DNA of 64,000 bases, taken from the NCBI GenBank assembly GCA_016288755.1, contig JAEELE010000137.1, positions 62,001-126,000 of the forward strand, given 5' to 3'. Positions within the stretch are counted from its first letter, which is position 1. Every line of letters starts with the position of its first letter. Shown here one piece after another: positions 38,941 to 49,379 of this stretch. The notes beneath the pieces are model-generated. The model saw only the letters and a list, made by a program, of their open reading frames with translations, was not told the origin of the DNA and ran no database searches. A program made the translations under genes and the position numbers. The DNA comes from Oscillospiraceae bacterium (GTDB lineage Bacteria; Bacillota; Clostridia; Oscillospirales; Ruminococcaceae).

Positions 38941-40404
38941 TCACTCAATCGTATATTTCCATTCTTCGTCGATTCGGACAGTTGCAGAATCGAAGAAAAC
39001 GCGTCCTCCCGCAGGAGAGTCAACCCACTGATACAGACGGAGAATCAGCGTCTGAGTACACCCTTCAAAGGGACTTTCATGGTATCCAAGATCGACCGTG
39101 ATCTGTACGGTGCCGTCAGAACCGGATTCCGGGTCGAGCTTCTCAATGCCGATCATGATCAGCTTGTTGTCCGGATCTTCGTTGATCGTTGTCTTCTGTG
39201 CGCAGGTCACGGCGACCGACGTCACAAAGCCCTCGTTCGCGCTGTAGTCGATCACAAGCTGATATTCGTCCTTTGCAGGCGGGTTTTCTGTCTGAGTCAT
39301 CAAAAGACGCTTCAGCAAGGAAAGATCTGCTGCATTCAGTCTGCCGTTCCCGTCCATATCTGCCTGCGCAGGTGCAAAATCCGGTTTGCCGCCTGCAAGC
39401 CAATCGCTCAGCGTGTAGGCATCGGCGGGAGACAGCCTGCCGTCGTTATTTACGTCGCCCGCGATGCCGCTTGAAGCCTCCTGCGGCTTTTCGCTCAAAG
39501 GAAACAACTGCACATTGCCTGCGCTGATCGCCTGCTGAAATCCGGCACGGTAATCCTCCAGCCTGCCGTCCGGCACATATATCGCTGCAGAACCCGCAAA
39601 TTCGTCAAACGCTGCTCCGTAATAATCGTCGTTCTCGCCGGGGATGCTCTGACCGAAAAACAGTTCATCCGTGCGCAGGAAGGTCACAGCCTCAAGCGCC
39701 TTGCAGCCGGCAAAGCACATTCCCCCGACTCTTGTATTCTCCGGGACCGTGAGCTTTTTCAGTGATTCGTTCCAGCCGAATGCACCCATGCCGATGCGTG
39801 CAACTGACTGCGGCAGCGTGACAGTCGGCAACTGACAGCCGAGAAGCGCATAATCCGCAATCGTCTGCAGCGTGAGCGGGAGATTGAGCTCCTGCAGATG
39901 CTGAACGCCCCGGAAGGACATCATGCCGAGCGTCTCTGTTCCGCTCGGGACGGAATAGACCGCATCCGCCTTCGCCTGCGGATAGCGCAGAAGCGTCCTG
40001 CCGGATTTGTCAAACAGCACGCCGTCGATGCTCTGATAGTTCGGGTTCTCTTCTGCGACCTCAAAGCGGAACAGATGCGGGAAATAGCCCGATGCTCCGT
40101 TTTCATCTGCCAGATTGATCGCGGTGATGCCGGACGGAATGCGAAGCACCTCCCACTCGGGCTGCTCGTTTTCCGTCGACGGAACCAGATTCAGGGTTTC
40201 CACAGGCATGCCGTCAAAGCTGTCGGGCACATCGACCTCCTTCAGCGACAGGTCGGAAACCGAAACCGCCCATCCATCCGGCGCAGCGGAAAATGTGAAG
40301 CCGTTTTCTTCATGCTGCTCTGCGGAGACAGGAAAAGCACAGCACATGCACATGAATATCGCACTTGCTCCGGCGGTAAGAATTCGCTTAACCTGTGATT
40401 TCAT
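38941..40404 (-). CDS. Secreted BspA-like LRR_5 protein with dockerin
   Basis: LRR_5-type repeats; dockerin 'GDVNNDGRLSPADAYTLSDWLAGG...ADMDGNGRLNAADLSLLKRLLM'; ATG overlaps galT stop. Confidence 0.85.
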   Translation of the reverse strand: MKSQVKRILTAGASAIFMCMCCAFPVSAEQHEENGFTFSAAPDGWAVSVSDLSLKEVDVPDSFDGMPVETLNLVPSTENEQPEWEVLRIPSGITAINLADENGASGYFPHLFRFEVAEENPNYQSIDGVLFDKSGRTLLRYPQAKADAVYSVPSGTETLGMMSFRGVQHLQELNLPLTLQTIADYALLGCQLPTVTLPQSVARIGMGAFGWNESLKKLTVPENTRVGGMCFAGCKALEAVTFLRTDELFFGQSIPGENDDYYGAAFDEFAGSAAIYVPDGRLEDYRAGFQQAISAGNVQLFPLSEKPQEASSGIAGDVNNDGRLSPADAYTLSDWLAGGKPDFAPAQADMDGNGRLNAADLSLLKRLLMTQTENPPAKDEYQLVIDYSANEGFVTSVAVTCAQKTTINEDPDNKLIMIGIEKLDPESGSDGTVQITVDLGYHESPFEGCTQTLILRLYQWVDSPAGGRVFFDSATVRIDEEWKYTIE

Positions 40405-41924
40405 CCTAAACCCTCCTTATATTCAGCGTTGATTTCGCCGCGAACCGACGCAAGAAATGCAGCAAAGCCCTTCTGACCGTCCGGCGTCCGCGCGAACACG
40501 CCGCACTGCGTCAGCACCTGCATGAACACCCTGCCGACCTCGTCGCGCAGCACCTGCTCCCAGTCCGCGTCATCCGGATAAAGCCCGCGCCACTGCCGCA
40601 CCCACGCCGCATGGGGCGTGACAGCGGGGTCATCGGTCTGCGGCATACCTGCAATGATCCACTGCCGCACGGATTCCAGCTCGGCCTTGAGGCGCGCCGG
40701 CAGGATCGCTCTGCCCATGACCTCGATCAAGCCGATGTTCTCCTTCTTGATGTGATGCAGCTCTGAATGCGGATGATAGAGCCCGAGCGGATGCTCTGCC
40801 GTTGCGGAATTGTCGCGGAGCACGAGATCCAGCTCATATTTGCCGTCGCGCAGCCGGGCGATCGGCGTGACCGTGTGATGCGGCACACCGTCGGTCTCGG
40901 CAAAGAGCATGCGCGCAGCATCGGTATAACCGCGCCAAGCCCTGAGAACCGCGTCTGCCAGATCGGTCAGGCGCTCCTTGTCCTCCGAGATCACGCGAAG
41001 CACGGACATGGGCCACTTCACGATACCGCAGGTGACGTCCTCAAAGCCCTCGATCTGCACGGGCGTCTCGATCGGTGCCTCAGCCATCGGAAAGCGGTCT
41101 GCGCCGCCCTGAAAATGCGCATGACTGAGAATCGAACCGCCGACGACCGGCAGATCGGCATTTGAGCCGACAAAATAATGCGGATACTGCGCAACAAAAT
41201 CCAGCAGCTGCGCAAAACACAGCCGGTCGATCTTCATCGGCACATGGCGCTCGTCGAGCACGATGCAGTGCTCGTTGTAATAGGCATAGGGCGAATACTG
41301 AAAGAACCACTGCTCGCCGCACAGGCGTACCGGCACAACACGGAGATTCTGCCGGGCGGGGTGATCGGGTCGTCCGGCATAGCCCTCGTTCTCCCGGCAG
41401 AGCTGACATTTCGGATATGCGGCAGCCTTTGCCCTCGCAGCAGCCGCGATGTCCTTCGGGTCCTTCTCGGGCTTGGAGAGGTTGATCGTGAGGTCGAGCG
41501 CTCCGTATTCGGTTTCGGTCTGCCAGTGCACATTTTTCGCAATGCGCTCCTTCTGGATATAGCCGTTCGCCAGACAGAGGTGATAAAACCAGTCTGTCGC
41601 CTGCTTGGGGCTCTGCATGCCGCGGAACTGGAACTCCAGACAGACATGCGAGGGCAGCGGCGTAAAAATGCCCATCAGCCGCGCCGCAAACAGATCACAC
41701 TGTGTCACGCTGTCATCCGGAATCACGCCTCGCTCTGCGGCGATCGCGGAATACGCCTGCAGCAGCTGCGGCAGCGTCGGATATTCGGGGAGCCCGGGCA
41801 CAGGGAGCTCCTCCGGCGAGTCGGCGCGGAACAGCGCCAGAATACTGTTTTCAAGAAAGCAGGCATCCTCCGGGGCACAGAGATTCTGTGCAAGTGCATA
41901 ATCAATCAGCGGCTGGGCAAACAT
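40401..41924 (-). CDS. galT: UDP-glucose--hexose-1-phosphate uridylyltransferase (GalT type 2)
   Basis: 'PLPSHVCLEFQFRGMQSPKQATDWFYHLCLANGYIQKERIAKN', 'YAYYNEHCIVLDERHVPMKI', 'ILSHAHFQGG'. Confidence 0.92.
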   Translation of the reverse strand: MFAQPLIDYALAQNLCAPEDACFLENSILALFRADSPEELPVPGLPEYPTLPQLLQAYSAIAAERGVIPDDSVTQCDLFAARLMGIFTPLPSHVCLEFQFRGMQSPKQATDWFYHLCLANGYIQKERIAKNVHWQTETEYGALDLTINLSKPEKDPKDIAAAARAKAAAYPKCQLCRENEGYAGRPDHPARQNLRVVPVRLCGEQWFFQYSPYAYYNEHCIVLDERHVPMKIDRLCFAQLLDFVAQYPHYFVGSNADLPVVGGSILSHAHFQGGADRFPMAEAPIETPVQIEGFEDVTCGIVKWPMSVLRVISEDKERLTDLADAVLRAWRGYTDAARMLFAETDGVPHHTVTPIARLRDGKYELDLVLRDNSATAEHPLGLYHPHSELHHIKKENIGLIEVMGRAILPARLKAELESVRQWIIAGMPQTDDPAVTPHAAWVRQWRGLYPDDADWEQVLRDEVGRVFMQVLTQCGVFARTPDGQKGFAAFLASVRGEINAEYKEGLG

Positions 41925-42012
41925 ATCTGCTTCGCTCCCTTTCCAATCACTGCTTTTGCAGCTTTTTTTCAATTATACCATATTCCGGCGAAAAGCGCAA
42001 TGGGTAAAAACA

Positions 42013-42042
42013 GAGGGGACTGTCCAAAACAGACAGCCCCGC
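42013..42042 (-). terminator. Probable terminator after ydcF-like gene
   Basis: Minus strand GGGGCTGTCTGTTTTGGACAGTCCCC followed by a weak T-tract. Confidence 0.55.
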
Positions 42043-42048
42043 CCGAAA

Positions 42049-42861
42049 TCAGGAGTGAAACACAAACGCATGGGTCAGACCGAACCATTCCCGCACCACA
42101 TAGGTTGGCATCAGATACCATGAGGTATATGCTGATGCTGCAGCGGTCTGCGGCAAGCCCTCATATTTCGCGAGCAGCTGTGCACGCCGCTCGTGAAAGC
42201 CGTCCGTCACAATCAGTATTTCCCCTGTAATGCCGCGTTCCTCAAGCAGTGCCTTGGAGAACCGCAGATTCTCGGAGGTCGAGGTCGATTTGTCCTCGCG
42301 CACGATCCGTTCAGCCGGAATGCCGCGGCGCTTCAGCTCGACTGCCATGCACTCCGCCTCGGAGATATCCTCATTGCTCCCCTGCCCGCCGGAAACGACC
42401 GCGATCATTTCCGGGTACTGCATGAGCATCTCGTATGCCTTTTCGATCCGTCTGGAAAGCATCAGGCTCGGCACGGTACCGCGCACCTTGCAGCCGAGCA
42501 CGACCGCAGCCTTCGGGCTGCCGCCGGGCTTTTTCGCTGCGCCGAGCAGCATCATGCCGGAGAGCACAGCACACCAGCAGATACCGAGCAGCAGAACCGC
42601 GGTCAGGATGCCGACCGTCACGCGCCCGGCAGTATGCCCGTTCACATTGCGCAGCCGGTCCGCGAGACTGCGGCTGCATGCCGCAAAGCATAGCAGCAGC
42701 AGACTGACCGCAAAGCCGAACACGTTGCCGATATTGACAATGCCGAACGCGACAGGCAGCAGGAAGAAGCAGATCCCGACCGCGCCGAGAAAAATCAGCA
42801 GATACCGCAGCACGGCATGTGCAGAGACAGCCTCTGCAAACGCCGGAATCAGTCTGTGCAT
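42049..42861 (-). CDS. YdcF-family (DUF218) membrane protein
   Basis: 'AVVLGCKVRGTVPSLMLSRRIEKAYEML', 'VSGGQGSNEDISEAECMAVELKRRGIP', 'TSTSENLRFSKALL'. Confidence 0.88.
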   Translation of the reverse strand: MHRLIPAFAEAVSAHAVLRYLLIFLGAVGICFFLLPVAFGIVNIGNVFGFAVSLLLLCFAACSRSLADRLRNVNGHTAGRVTVGILTAVLLLGICWCAVLSGMMLLGAAKKPGGSPKAAVVLGCKVRGTVPSLMLSRRIEKAYEMLMQYPEMIAVVSGGQGSNEDISEAECMAVELKRRGIPAERIVREDKSTSTSENLRFSKALLEERGITGEILIVTDGFHERRAQLLAKYEGLPQTAAASAYTSWYLMPTYVVREWFGLTHAFVFHS

Positions 42862-44036
42862 ACGGAGAGTCTCGCAACGCCGTCTTCAAACGCGGCACGG
42901 CTGACAGCCTTTGCGACACGCTCTGCGACCGTCGCGTCAAACGGATTCGGAATGACGCACGCAGGGCTGAGGTCCGCATCCGAAACGGATTCCGCAAGAG
43001 CGATCGCTGCCGCGCGCTTCATGCCCTCGGTGATATCCGATGCACGGACCGCAAGCGCGCCCTTGAAGATGCCCGGAAACGCGAGCACATTGTTGATCTG
43101 GTTGGGAAAGTCGCTTCTGCCGGTGCCGACCACGAATGCGCCGGCTTCCTTTGCGAGATCGGGCATGATTTCCGGCGTCGGGTTTGCCATTGCGAAGATG
43201 AAGGGCTTCTCATTCATCGACTTCACCATCTCCGGTGTGACAAGACCGGGCTTCGACACACCGATGAAGACGTCTGCGCCCTGCATGGCATCGGCAAGAC
43301 CGCCGTGCCTGTGCGCGAGATTGGTGCGCTTCGAGAGCTCTGTCAGCGCCTCGGAGGAGAGCTTGTCGCCCTCGCAGACTATGCCCTTGGAATTGAGCAT
43401 CGTGATGTCCTTCACGCCGATCGAGAGCAGCATATTTGCGATGGCGACGCCGGCTGCGCCCGCACCGTTGATGACCGTTTTCAGCTCGGAGAGCTGCTTG
43501 CCGGCGAGCTTTGCCGCATTGATGATCGCGGCGGAGGCAACAACTGCCGTACCGTGCTGATCGTCGTGAAACACCGGGATATCGACCATCGTCTTGAGCT
43601 TCTTCTCGATCTCGAAGCAGCGCGGTGCGGAGATATCCTCGAGGTTGATCCCGCCGAAGCTGCCTGCGATCCGTGCGACGGTCTCGCAGAATTCATCCGG
43701 GTCCTTCGTGCTGACGCAGAGCGGGATCGCATTCACGCCGCCGAACTCGATGAACAGCGCACATTTGCCCTCCATGACAGGCATCGCAGCGAGCGGACCG
43801 ATATCGCCGAGCCCGAGCACTGCCGTGCCGTCCGTGATGACTGCGACCAGATTCTGCCGTCCGGTCAGCTCATAGGAGAGCGCAGGGTCCTTCTGAATCT
43901 CGAGGCAGGGCTGCGCGACGCCCGGCGTATAGGCAGTCGACAGCGCATCGCGGTTGTCGATGCGGACCCGCGACCGGATGTCGAGCTTGCCGTGCCATGC
44001 GCGGTGTGCCTGCAGTGCCTTTTCCATAATATCCAT
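42849..44036 (-). CDS. NAD(P)-dependent malic enzyme
   Basis: 'STAYTPGVAQPCLEI', 'VAVITDGTAVLGLGDIGPLAAMPVMEGKCALF', 'VFHDDQHGTAVV', 'INGAGAAGVAIA'. Confidence 0.93.
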   Translation of the reverse strand: MDIMEKALQAHRAWHGKLDIRSRVRIDNRDALSTAYTPGVAQPCLEIQKDPALSYELTGRQNLVAVITDGTAVLGLGDIGPLAAMPVMEGKCALFIEFGGVNAIPLCVSTKDPDEFCETVARIAGSFGGINLEDISAPRCFEIEKKLKTMVDIPVFHDDQHGTAVVASAAIINAAKLAGKQLSELKTVINGAGAAGVAIANMLLSIGVKDITMLNSKGIVCEGDKLSSEALTELSKRTNLAHRHGGLADAMQGADVFIGVSKPGLVTPEMVKSMNEKPFIFAMANPTPEIMPDLAKEAGAFVVGTGRSDFPNQINNVLAFPGIFKGALAVRASDITEGMKRAAAIALAESVSDADLSPACVIPNPFDATVAERVAKAVSRAAFEDGVARLSVCTD

Positions 44037-44077
44037 GTTCAGTACCGTCCTTTTCATTTGATTTGGCTGCCTGTTCT

Positions 44078-44106
44078 ATTATATCACATGTTCGCGAAAA
44101 ATGCAA
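44078..44106 (-). promoter_or_regulatory. Promoter for malic enzyme operon
   Basis: Minus strand TTGCAT, 17-nt spacer ending TGTGA, TATAAT. Confidence 0.72.
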
Positions 44107-44160
44107 TGGGCATATGCAGGTTGATGATGCAGTGATGCTCAATCTGTCAGCGAAAAGCCG

Positions 44161-44196
44161 AAAACCGGCAGTATCACAGAGCGGATACTGCCGGTT
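44161..44196 (-). terminator. Intrinsic terminator after the large LRR gene
   Basis: AAACCGGCAGTATC...GATACTGCCGGTTTT long stem with T-tract on minus strand. Confidence 0.85.
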
Positions 44197-44208
44197 TGAT
44201 CTGTTTTG

Positions 44209-47200
44209 TCACGGCTCCAGTGCGATGCTGAGCAGCAGCCTGACATCAAGCAGCGTGGCGGCGCCGTCCAGATCGAGGTCAGGGTCCGCGAGCAGCAATG
44301 CATCGGTCTCCGCATCGGAGAGCGCCGCATCCTCGGTGACAAACCGCGTGAGCAGCACGGCATCTGCGATCGTGATATCGCCGTCGCCGTTGTAATCGCC
44401 GGCAAGATGCTGCTGCGATATTCCGACGAAGGTCAGTCCCCTTTCCTGCGCGTAAATCTCGAGCGCTGTGCCGGTCAGACCGGTGATCTCCGTCAGTGCG
44501 GTCGCATCAAACGCCAGTGTGCCGATCTCCGTGATCTCCCCCTTCGCGGTCAGCGTTTCGAGAGCCGCGCAGCCGTAGAACAGACGCTCCGAAATCTCCG
44601 TCAATCCGCTTCCGAGCACGGCAGAGGTCATCTGCTTGCAGTCCCAGAAGGCTTCGCGGTCGATCGCGGTCACACTGTCGGGAATCGTGACCGTTTGCAG
44701 CGCGGTGAAGTAGAATGCGCGCTTGCCGATCTGCTGCAGCCCCTTGTGCAGCGTCACCGTTTCGAGAGCGCCGCACTCATAGAACGCATCATCGCCGATC
44801 TCCTGCACGCTCTCGGGTATGTCCGCGGCGGTCAGTCCGGCGTGGAAAAACGCCTGCACACCGATCGACTCCAGCCCGCTCCCGAGGCTGATCTGCTCCA
44901 GCGCCGTGCACTGGTAAAACGCCTGATTGCCGATACTGACAACGCTGTCCGGAACGGTGAGCTCCTTCAGCGATGCGCAGTTCTGGAATGCGCTCGGACC
45001 GATCTCCGTCACACCCGCGCCGATCTGCACGGAAGTAAGGTTGTAGCAGTCATTGAAGGCGTTTTTGATGATATCGGTGATGCCGTCTTCAATCACCAAA
45101 TGCTCCACCTGACTTTTACTGATATCCGGGAACATCCTGTCAATATCTGCCATGCTCCCCTCACCTGCTACGGTCAGTGTCCGGGTCTCCGCATCGAATA
45201 CCGCATGCGGGCTGCGGTCGGGCGTCGTGGTTTCCGTCGTCGTGGTCTCGGTCGTTTCTGTGGTCGTTGTATATGTCGTGGTTTCCGCGGTTGTCGTTTC
45301 GGTTGTTGTCGTTTCGGTTGTTGTCGTTTCGGTTGTCGTTGTGGTTTCCGTCACGCTCGTTGACGTGTATTCTGCCGGGTCGATCTCCTCAAACGAATAC
45401 CCGTTTTTCTGCGCAAAGATATCCGCCGTCGAGCCTGTATATCCGACGATGATGATGCGTTTCTTGTGATCGTCAGAGTAGTCGCTTTTGTAGCTGTCCT
45501 CGAGCACGCATTCTGGATTGAGAATGCAGAAGCGCTTGTAGCCGCTGTCTGAGATCTGTGAGAAGAAATCCGTATTGGCGTATGTCATCTCTGCCGGACA
45601 GACGACCTTCTGCACAGCGCTGTAGCAGAATATCCTGTTTCCGACCGTGCAGCTGCTGTGCGGCAGCGTGATCTCATAGAGCGACTTCGTATTGTAGAAG
45701 GCAGACGCCCTGATCCAGGTGACGCTGTCGGGCAGCGAGAGGGCACGGAGGCTCACACAGCCGGAAAATGCAGACTCTCCGATTGTTGTCAGCGTGCCCG
45801 GAAGCGTAATGTCCATGAGATTTTTGCACTGATAGAAGAGCTTGTCACCGAGCTCGGTGATGCCCTCGCCGACCGATACCGTGACGACCCTGTCCGTCTG
45901 CCACGGCGCAGAATAGGTCGTGTCATATGTAGCCGCGCCCGTTCCCGTGAGCGTCAGCATGCCGTCGCTGGTCAGCTTCCAGCGCACGCCGTCGCCGAGC
46001 GAACCGCTGCCGAGAACAGTCAGCTCCTCGAGCAGGCGGTACGGATTCCCGTTCCTGATCGCGAAGAGCTGCGCCTGCGAGTCCTCGTGGCAGACGATCA
46101 CTGCCGTTTTCGGGAATCTGCCTTTGAATGCGGTGTCTGCGTTCAGTACAGTCAGCTCCTCGAGTGCAGTGCAGCCGTCAAGGGCGTAATCAATGCTTGT
46201 GATGCCCTCCGGCACTGTGAAGGCGGTCAGTGATGTGCAGTCGCAGAAGGTGTGATCGAATGTGCCGTACAGCGCTTCAGGCAGCACGATATTTTCAAGC
46301 GACGCGCACCCGTAAAACGCACCGGAACCGATCTCGGTAACGCCTTCGGGAATCACGATCTCCCTGAGTGCTCTGCACGATTCAAACGCGCTTGCACCGA
46401 TCTCTGTGAGGTTTTCCGGGAAAATGACCGTTTTCAGTGCGCTGCACCCGCTGAACAGTGACTTTGGCAGCGCCAGCAGTTCGCCGTTGAAGACCGCAGC
46501 GGTGATCGACCTGCAGCCCATGAAAGCACCCTCGCCGAGCTCGGTGACCCCGGCGGGAATCGTGATCTCCGGCAGTGCACCGCATCCGTCAAATGCGTTC
46601 TTCCCGATTGCCGTCAGAGCTTCCGGCAGCGTGACAGCTTCCAGCTGAGAGCAGCCTGCAAACGCATTTTCCCCGATCACCGTGATCGAGGACGGCAGCG
46701 TCACCGAGGTCAGTTTTTCGCAATCCTGAAAGGCATTGTCCCCGATACTGGTGACGCCCTGAGAGACCGTCACCGATGTGATGATGCTGCGGTAATCGAT
46801 CCACGGAACGCCGTCCCAGCGAAAGCCGCTCATGCCTCCGTTGCCGCTGATGATCAGCCTGCCGTCGTTATAGAGCGTATATGACACATAGCTGTCGTAT
46901 ACGGAAATATCGCCGGATTGCAGAATGAATGCCGATTCAAAGGGCACAAATGATGCACCGTATTTCTTTGCCCAAGCATCTGCGGTCGAGTTGACGAAGC
47001 CGCGCACCGTGGATGTCCTGTCAATGGAGTCGTTGAGGACACAGTCGAAATTCCGGACGGTCACGGTCAACCCGGTGCACCCCGGAAGGGAATCAGTCTC
47101 CACCGTCTCGACTGTTTCGGGCAGATCGATCTCATCCAGCGCATAGCAATGCGTAAAGGCGTATTTCGGAATCGTTTTCACGCCCGCAGGGATATTGATG

Positions 47201-49281
47201 CGCTCCAGCGCCTTGCAGTTCTGAAACGTACCCTGCCCAATGATGACGAGGCTGTCGGGCAGCGTGACCCGCTCGAGCGTATCGCAGTCCTTGAACAGAC
47301 CGCTCAGCAGCTCGGTGACGCCCTCGGGGATCACGAGCTCCGTAAAGCTGCCGGTCGTCCAGAGCTCATACAGCTTATCGTCCTCGCCGGTGCACCAGAC
47401 ATTTTCGCCGCATGCATAGAGAATGCCGTATTTCGTATCTGCTTCCAGCCCGTATTTCTCCGCATAGGCTTGCGCGGTGCTGTTTTCAAAGCATTCGATG
47501 ATTCCGCCGGGGATCGTGTCCGGCGAATCGGCGATCTCGCAGATCGGATTCTCAAAATAGAAGCGCTGCAGTGCCGTGCAGCCCGAGAATGCCCCTGTCC
47601 CGATCGATTGGATGCTGTGACCGTACACACACAGCCCGAGCAAAGATGTGCAGTCGGCAAAGGCATAGTCCCCGATTCGCTCCAGACTGCGCGGCAGCGT
47701 GACCGACGTGAGCGCCGTGCAGCCGCGGAACATCTCCGCGGGGATCACCGTGACGCCGTCCGCGACCGTGAGATATCGGATCTGCCCGCAGAGATCGCGC
47801 CAGCCCGCGGGATCGGCGCCTGCGTCCGTGACGGTCAGGCGTCTGCTGTCGCTGTCATAGCTCCAGCCGTAGGCACCGGGCGTCAGCAGCTCGAGCGTGT
47901 AATGCTTGGTTTTCGATGCGAAATTGACCAGCCATGTGAAGGTGTCGTAGCAGGTGACCGTGCGCTCGAGCTCCGATTCCGTGCTGAACCCGAAGATGCA
48001 ATCCTTCGAGGCGGTCGGCACGGTACAGTCATAGCAGTTCGCGCGGATGTCTGTGAGCGCGGTGCAGTCGTAGAATGCCTGACTGCCGATGCGCTGTATT
48101 TCCGCAGGCAGCGTGATCGACTTCAGCCGGTTGCAGTTGGAAAATGCCTCTGCGCCGATCTCCTGCAGCCCCGACGGGAACCGGACAGACGACAGGCTGA
48201 TGCAGAATTTGAATGCCCGGTCGCCGATGATGCGCAGCCCCGACGGCAGCGACAGCGACGTGATGCCAGTCCCTCTGAACGCATCGGCGCCGATCGCGAT
48301 GAGCGAATCGGGCATGGTGACCGAAGTCAGCTCCTTGTGCGAATTGAGCAGTCCGCCTGCGATGCCCTTTGTCCCCGCCGGAATGCTCCAGCTCGTGAGC
48401 GAGCCGCCCTCGGACGTCTGCCAGTCACCGTTTTCGTCGCGGCTCGGCAGGTCGCCCAGTGCGATCGCCCATTTGCCCGCGTACTGTACGCCGTCGGTGA
48501 CACTGACGCATTGGGCGCCGAGAAAGGCGTCCTGTGCGACGTCGTTGACGCTGTCTGGGATCGAGACCGAGCTCAGCGAGATACAGCCGTAAAACGCGCG
48601 CGATTGGATCTCCTGCAAGCCCTCCTGCAGCGTAACGCTTTTCAGCGCGGTACAGTCAGCGAACATCACGCCGCTGACAGCGGTCAGTCCGGCAGGCAGT
48701 GTGATGCTTTTCAGCGCATAGCATTCCGAAAAGATGCTGTCATCGCAGGTCGTCAGAGATTCCGGCAGTGTGATGCCGGTCAGCGCGGAGCACTTCCAGA
48801 ACGCCGAGAGACCGAACTTTTTGATCTGATTTGGCAGCGAGACTGCGGTCAGCGCGGAGCAGCCCATAAAGCACTGGGAAGGAAGCGCCTCCAGCACGGT
48901 GCTGTTGATTTTGACGTCCGTCAGATAGACACAGCGCTGGAAGGCGCCGGTGCAGAGCGATTTCACGTCCTTGTCGACAATGACCTTGCGGATAACGGTA
49001 TCCGGCAGCGGTGTATCGTCGTCCTTTGCGCGGTAGCCGGTATATTTGCCCCACGGTGCAGATGTCATGTCGTCGTTGCCGGAGATCGTCAGTGTGCCGT
49101 CACTCTCGAGCCACCACTGCAGCTGCGTGCCGCAATACCCGGAATCCACCACGGCATTCACCGCAGCCGACACATTTGCGCGCGCTGCCGCTTCGCTGTA
49201 AAGTGCAAGGGCTGTGCTGTCCGTCGGCATCAGCGCGAGCATTGCTGCCGATAATACCGCGAAAATCCTGAATTTGCGCAT
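44209..49281 (-). CDS. Giant secreted BspA-like LRR_5 protein with Thr-rich linker and C-terminal dockerin
   Basis: ~1690 aa from MRKFRIF; dozens of 'I..GAFxGCxxLxxVxLPxxL' repeats; 'ETTTTETTTTETTTAETTT' linker; dockerin 'GDYNGDGDITIADAVLLTRFV...DLDLDGAATLLDVRLLLSIAL'. Confidence 0.9.
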   Translation of the reverse strand: MRKFRIFAVLSAAMLALMPTDSTALALYSEAAARANVSAAVNAVVDSGYCGTQLQWWLESDGTLTISGNDDMTSAPWGKYTGYRAKDDDTPLPDTVIRKVIVDKDVKSLCTGAFQRCVYLTDVKINSTVLEALPSQCFMGCSALTAVSLPNQIKKFGLSAFWKCSALTGITLPESLTTCDDSIFSECYALKSITLPAGLTAVSGVMFADCTALKSVTLQEGLQEIQSRAFYGCISLSSVSIPDSVNDVAQDAFLGAQCVSVTDGVQYAGKWAIALGDLPSRDENGDWQTSEGGSLTSWSIPAGTKGIAGGLLNSHKELTSVTMPDSLIAIGADAFRGTGITSLSLPSGLRIIGDRAFKFCISLSSVRFPSGLQEIGAEAFSNCNRLKSITLPAEIQRIGSQAFYDCTALTDIRANCYDCTVPTASKDCIFGFSTESELERTVTCYDTFTWLVNFASKTKHYTLELLTPGAYGWSYDSDSRRLTVTDAGADPAGWRDLCGQIRYLTVADGVTVIPAEMFRGCTALTSVTLPRSLERIGDYAFADCTSLLGLCVYGHSIQSIGTGAFSGCTALQRFYFENPICEIADSPDTIPGGIIECFENSTAQAYAEKYGLEADTKYGILYACGENVWCTGEDDKLYELWTTGSFTELVIPEGVTELLSGLFKDCDTLERVTLPDSLVIIGQGTFQNCKALERINIPAGVKTIPKYAFTHCYALDEIDLPETVETVETDSLPGCTGLTVTVRNFDCVLNDSIDRTSTVRGFVNSTADAWAKKYGASFVPFESAFILQSGDISVYDSYVSYTLYNDGRLIISGNGGMSGFRWDGVPWIDYRSIITSVTVSQGVTSIGDNAFQDCEKLTSVTLPSSITVIGENAFAGCSQLEAVTLPEALTAIGKNAFDGCGALPEITIPAGVTELGEGAFMGCRSITAAVFNGELLALPKSLFSGCSALKTVIFPENLTEIGASAFESCRALREIVIPEGVTEIGSGAFYGCASLENIVLPEALYGTFDHTFCDCTSLTAFTVPEGITSIDYALDGCTALEELTVLNADTAFKGRFPKTAVIVCHEDSQAQLFAIRNGNPYRLLEELTVLGSGSLGDGVRWKLTSDGMLTLTGTGAATYDTTYSAPWQTDRVVTVSVGEGITELGDKLFYQCKNLMDITLPGTLTTIGESAFSGCVSLRALSLPDSVTWIRASAFYNTKSLYEITLPHSSCTVGNRIFCYSAVQKVVCPAEMTYANTDFFSQISDSGYKRFCILNPECVLEDSYKSDYSDDHKKRIIIVGYTGSTADIFAQKNGYSFEEIDPAEYTSTSVTETTTTTETTTTETTTTETTTAETTTYTTTTETTETTTTETTTPDRSPHAVFDAETRTLTVAGEGSMADIDRMFPDISKSQVEHLVIEDGITDIIKNAFNDCYNLTSVQIGAGVTEIGPSAFQNCASLKELTVPDSVVSIGNQAFYQCTALEQISLGSGLESIGVQAFFHAGLTAADIPESVQEIGDDAFYECGALETVTLHKGLQQIGKRAFYFTALQTVTIPDSVTAIDREAFWDCKQMTSAVLGSGLTEISERLFYGCAALETLTAKGEITEIGTLAFDATALTEITGLTGTALEIYAQERGLTFVGISQQHLAGDYNGDGDITIADAVLLTRFVTEDAALSDAETDALLLADPDLDLDGAATLLDVRLLLSIALEP

Positions 49282-49317
49282 ATCGTTCACGTTCCCTTCT
49301 GCGAGGATGTTTGTTCC

Positions 49318-49346
49318 ATTATACCACAGGATACGCTGAAAATCAA
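49318..49346 (-). promoter_or_regulatory. Promoter for giant LRR gene
   Basis: Minus strand TTGATT, 17-nt spacer ending TGTGG, TATAAT. Confidence 0.78.
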
Positions 49347-49379
49347 GCATGCACGATATCGCGAATGATCTGCACGCAC

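Noticed and set aside
47149-49254. 701-aa plus-strand ORF opposite the giant LRR gene
   Set aside because: Repetitive antisense translation of LRR repeats; no start context or domain.
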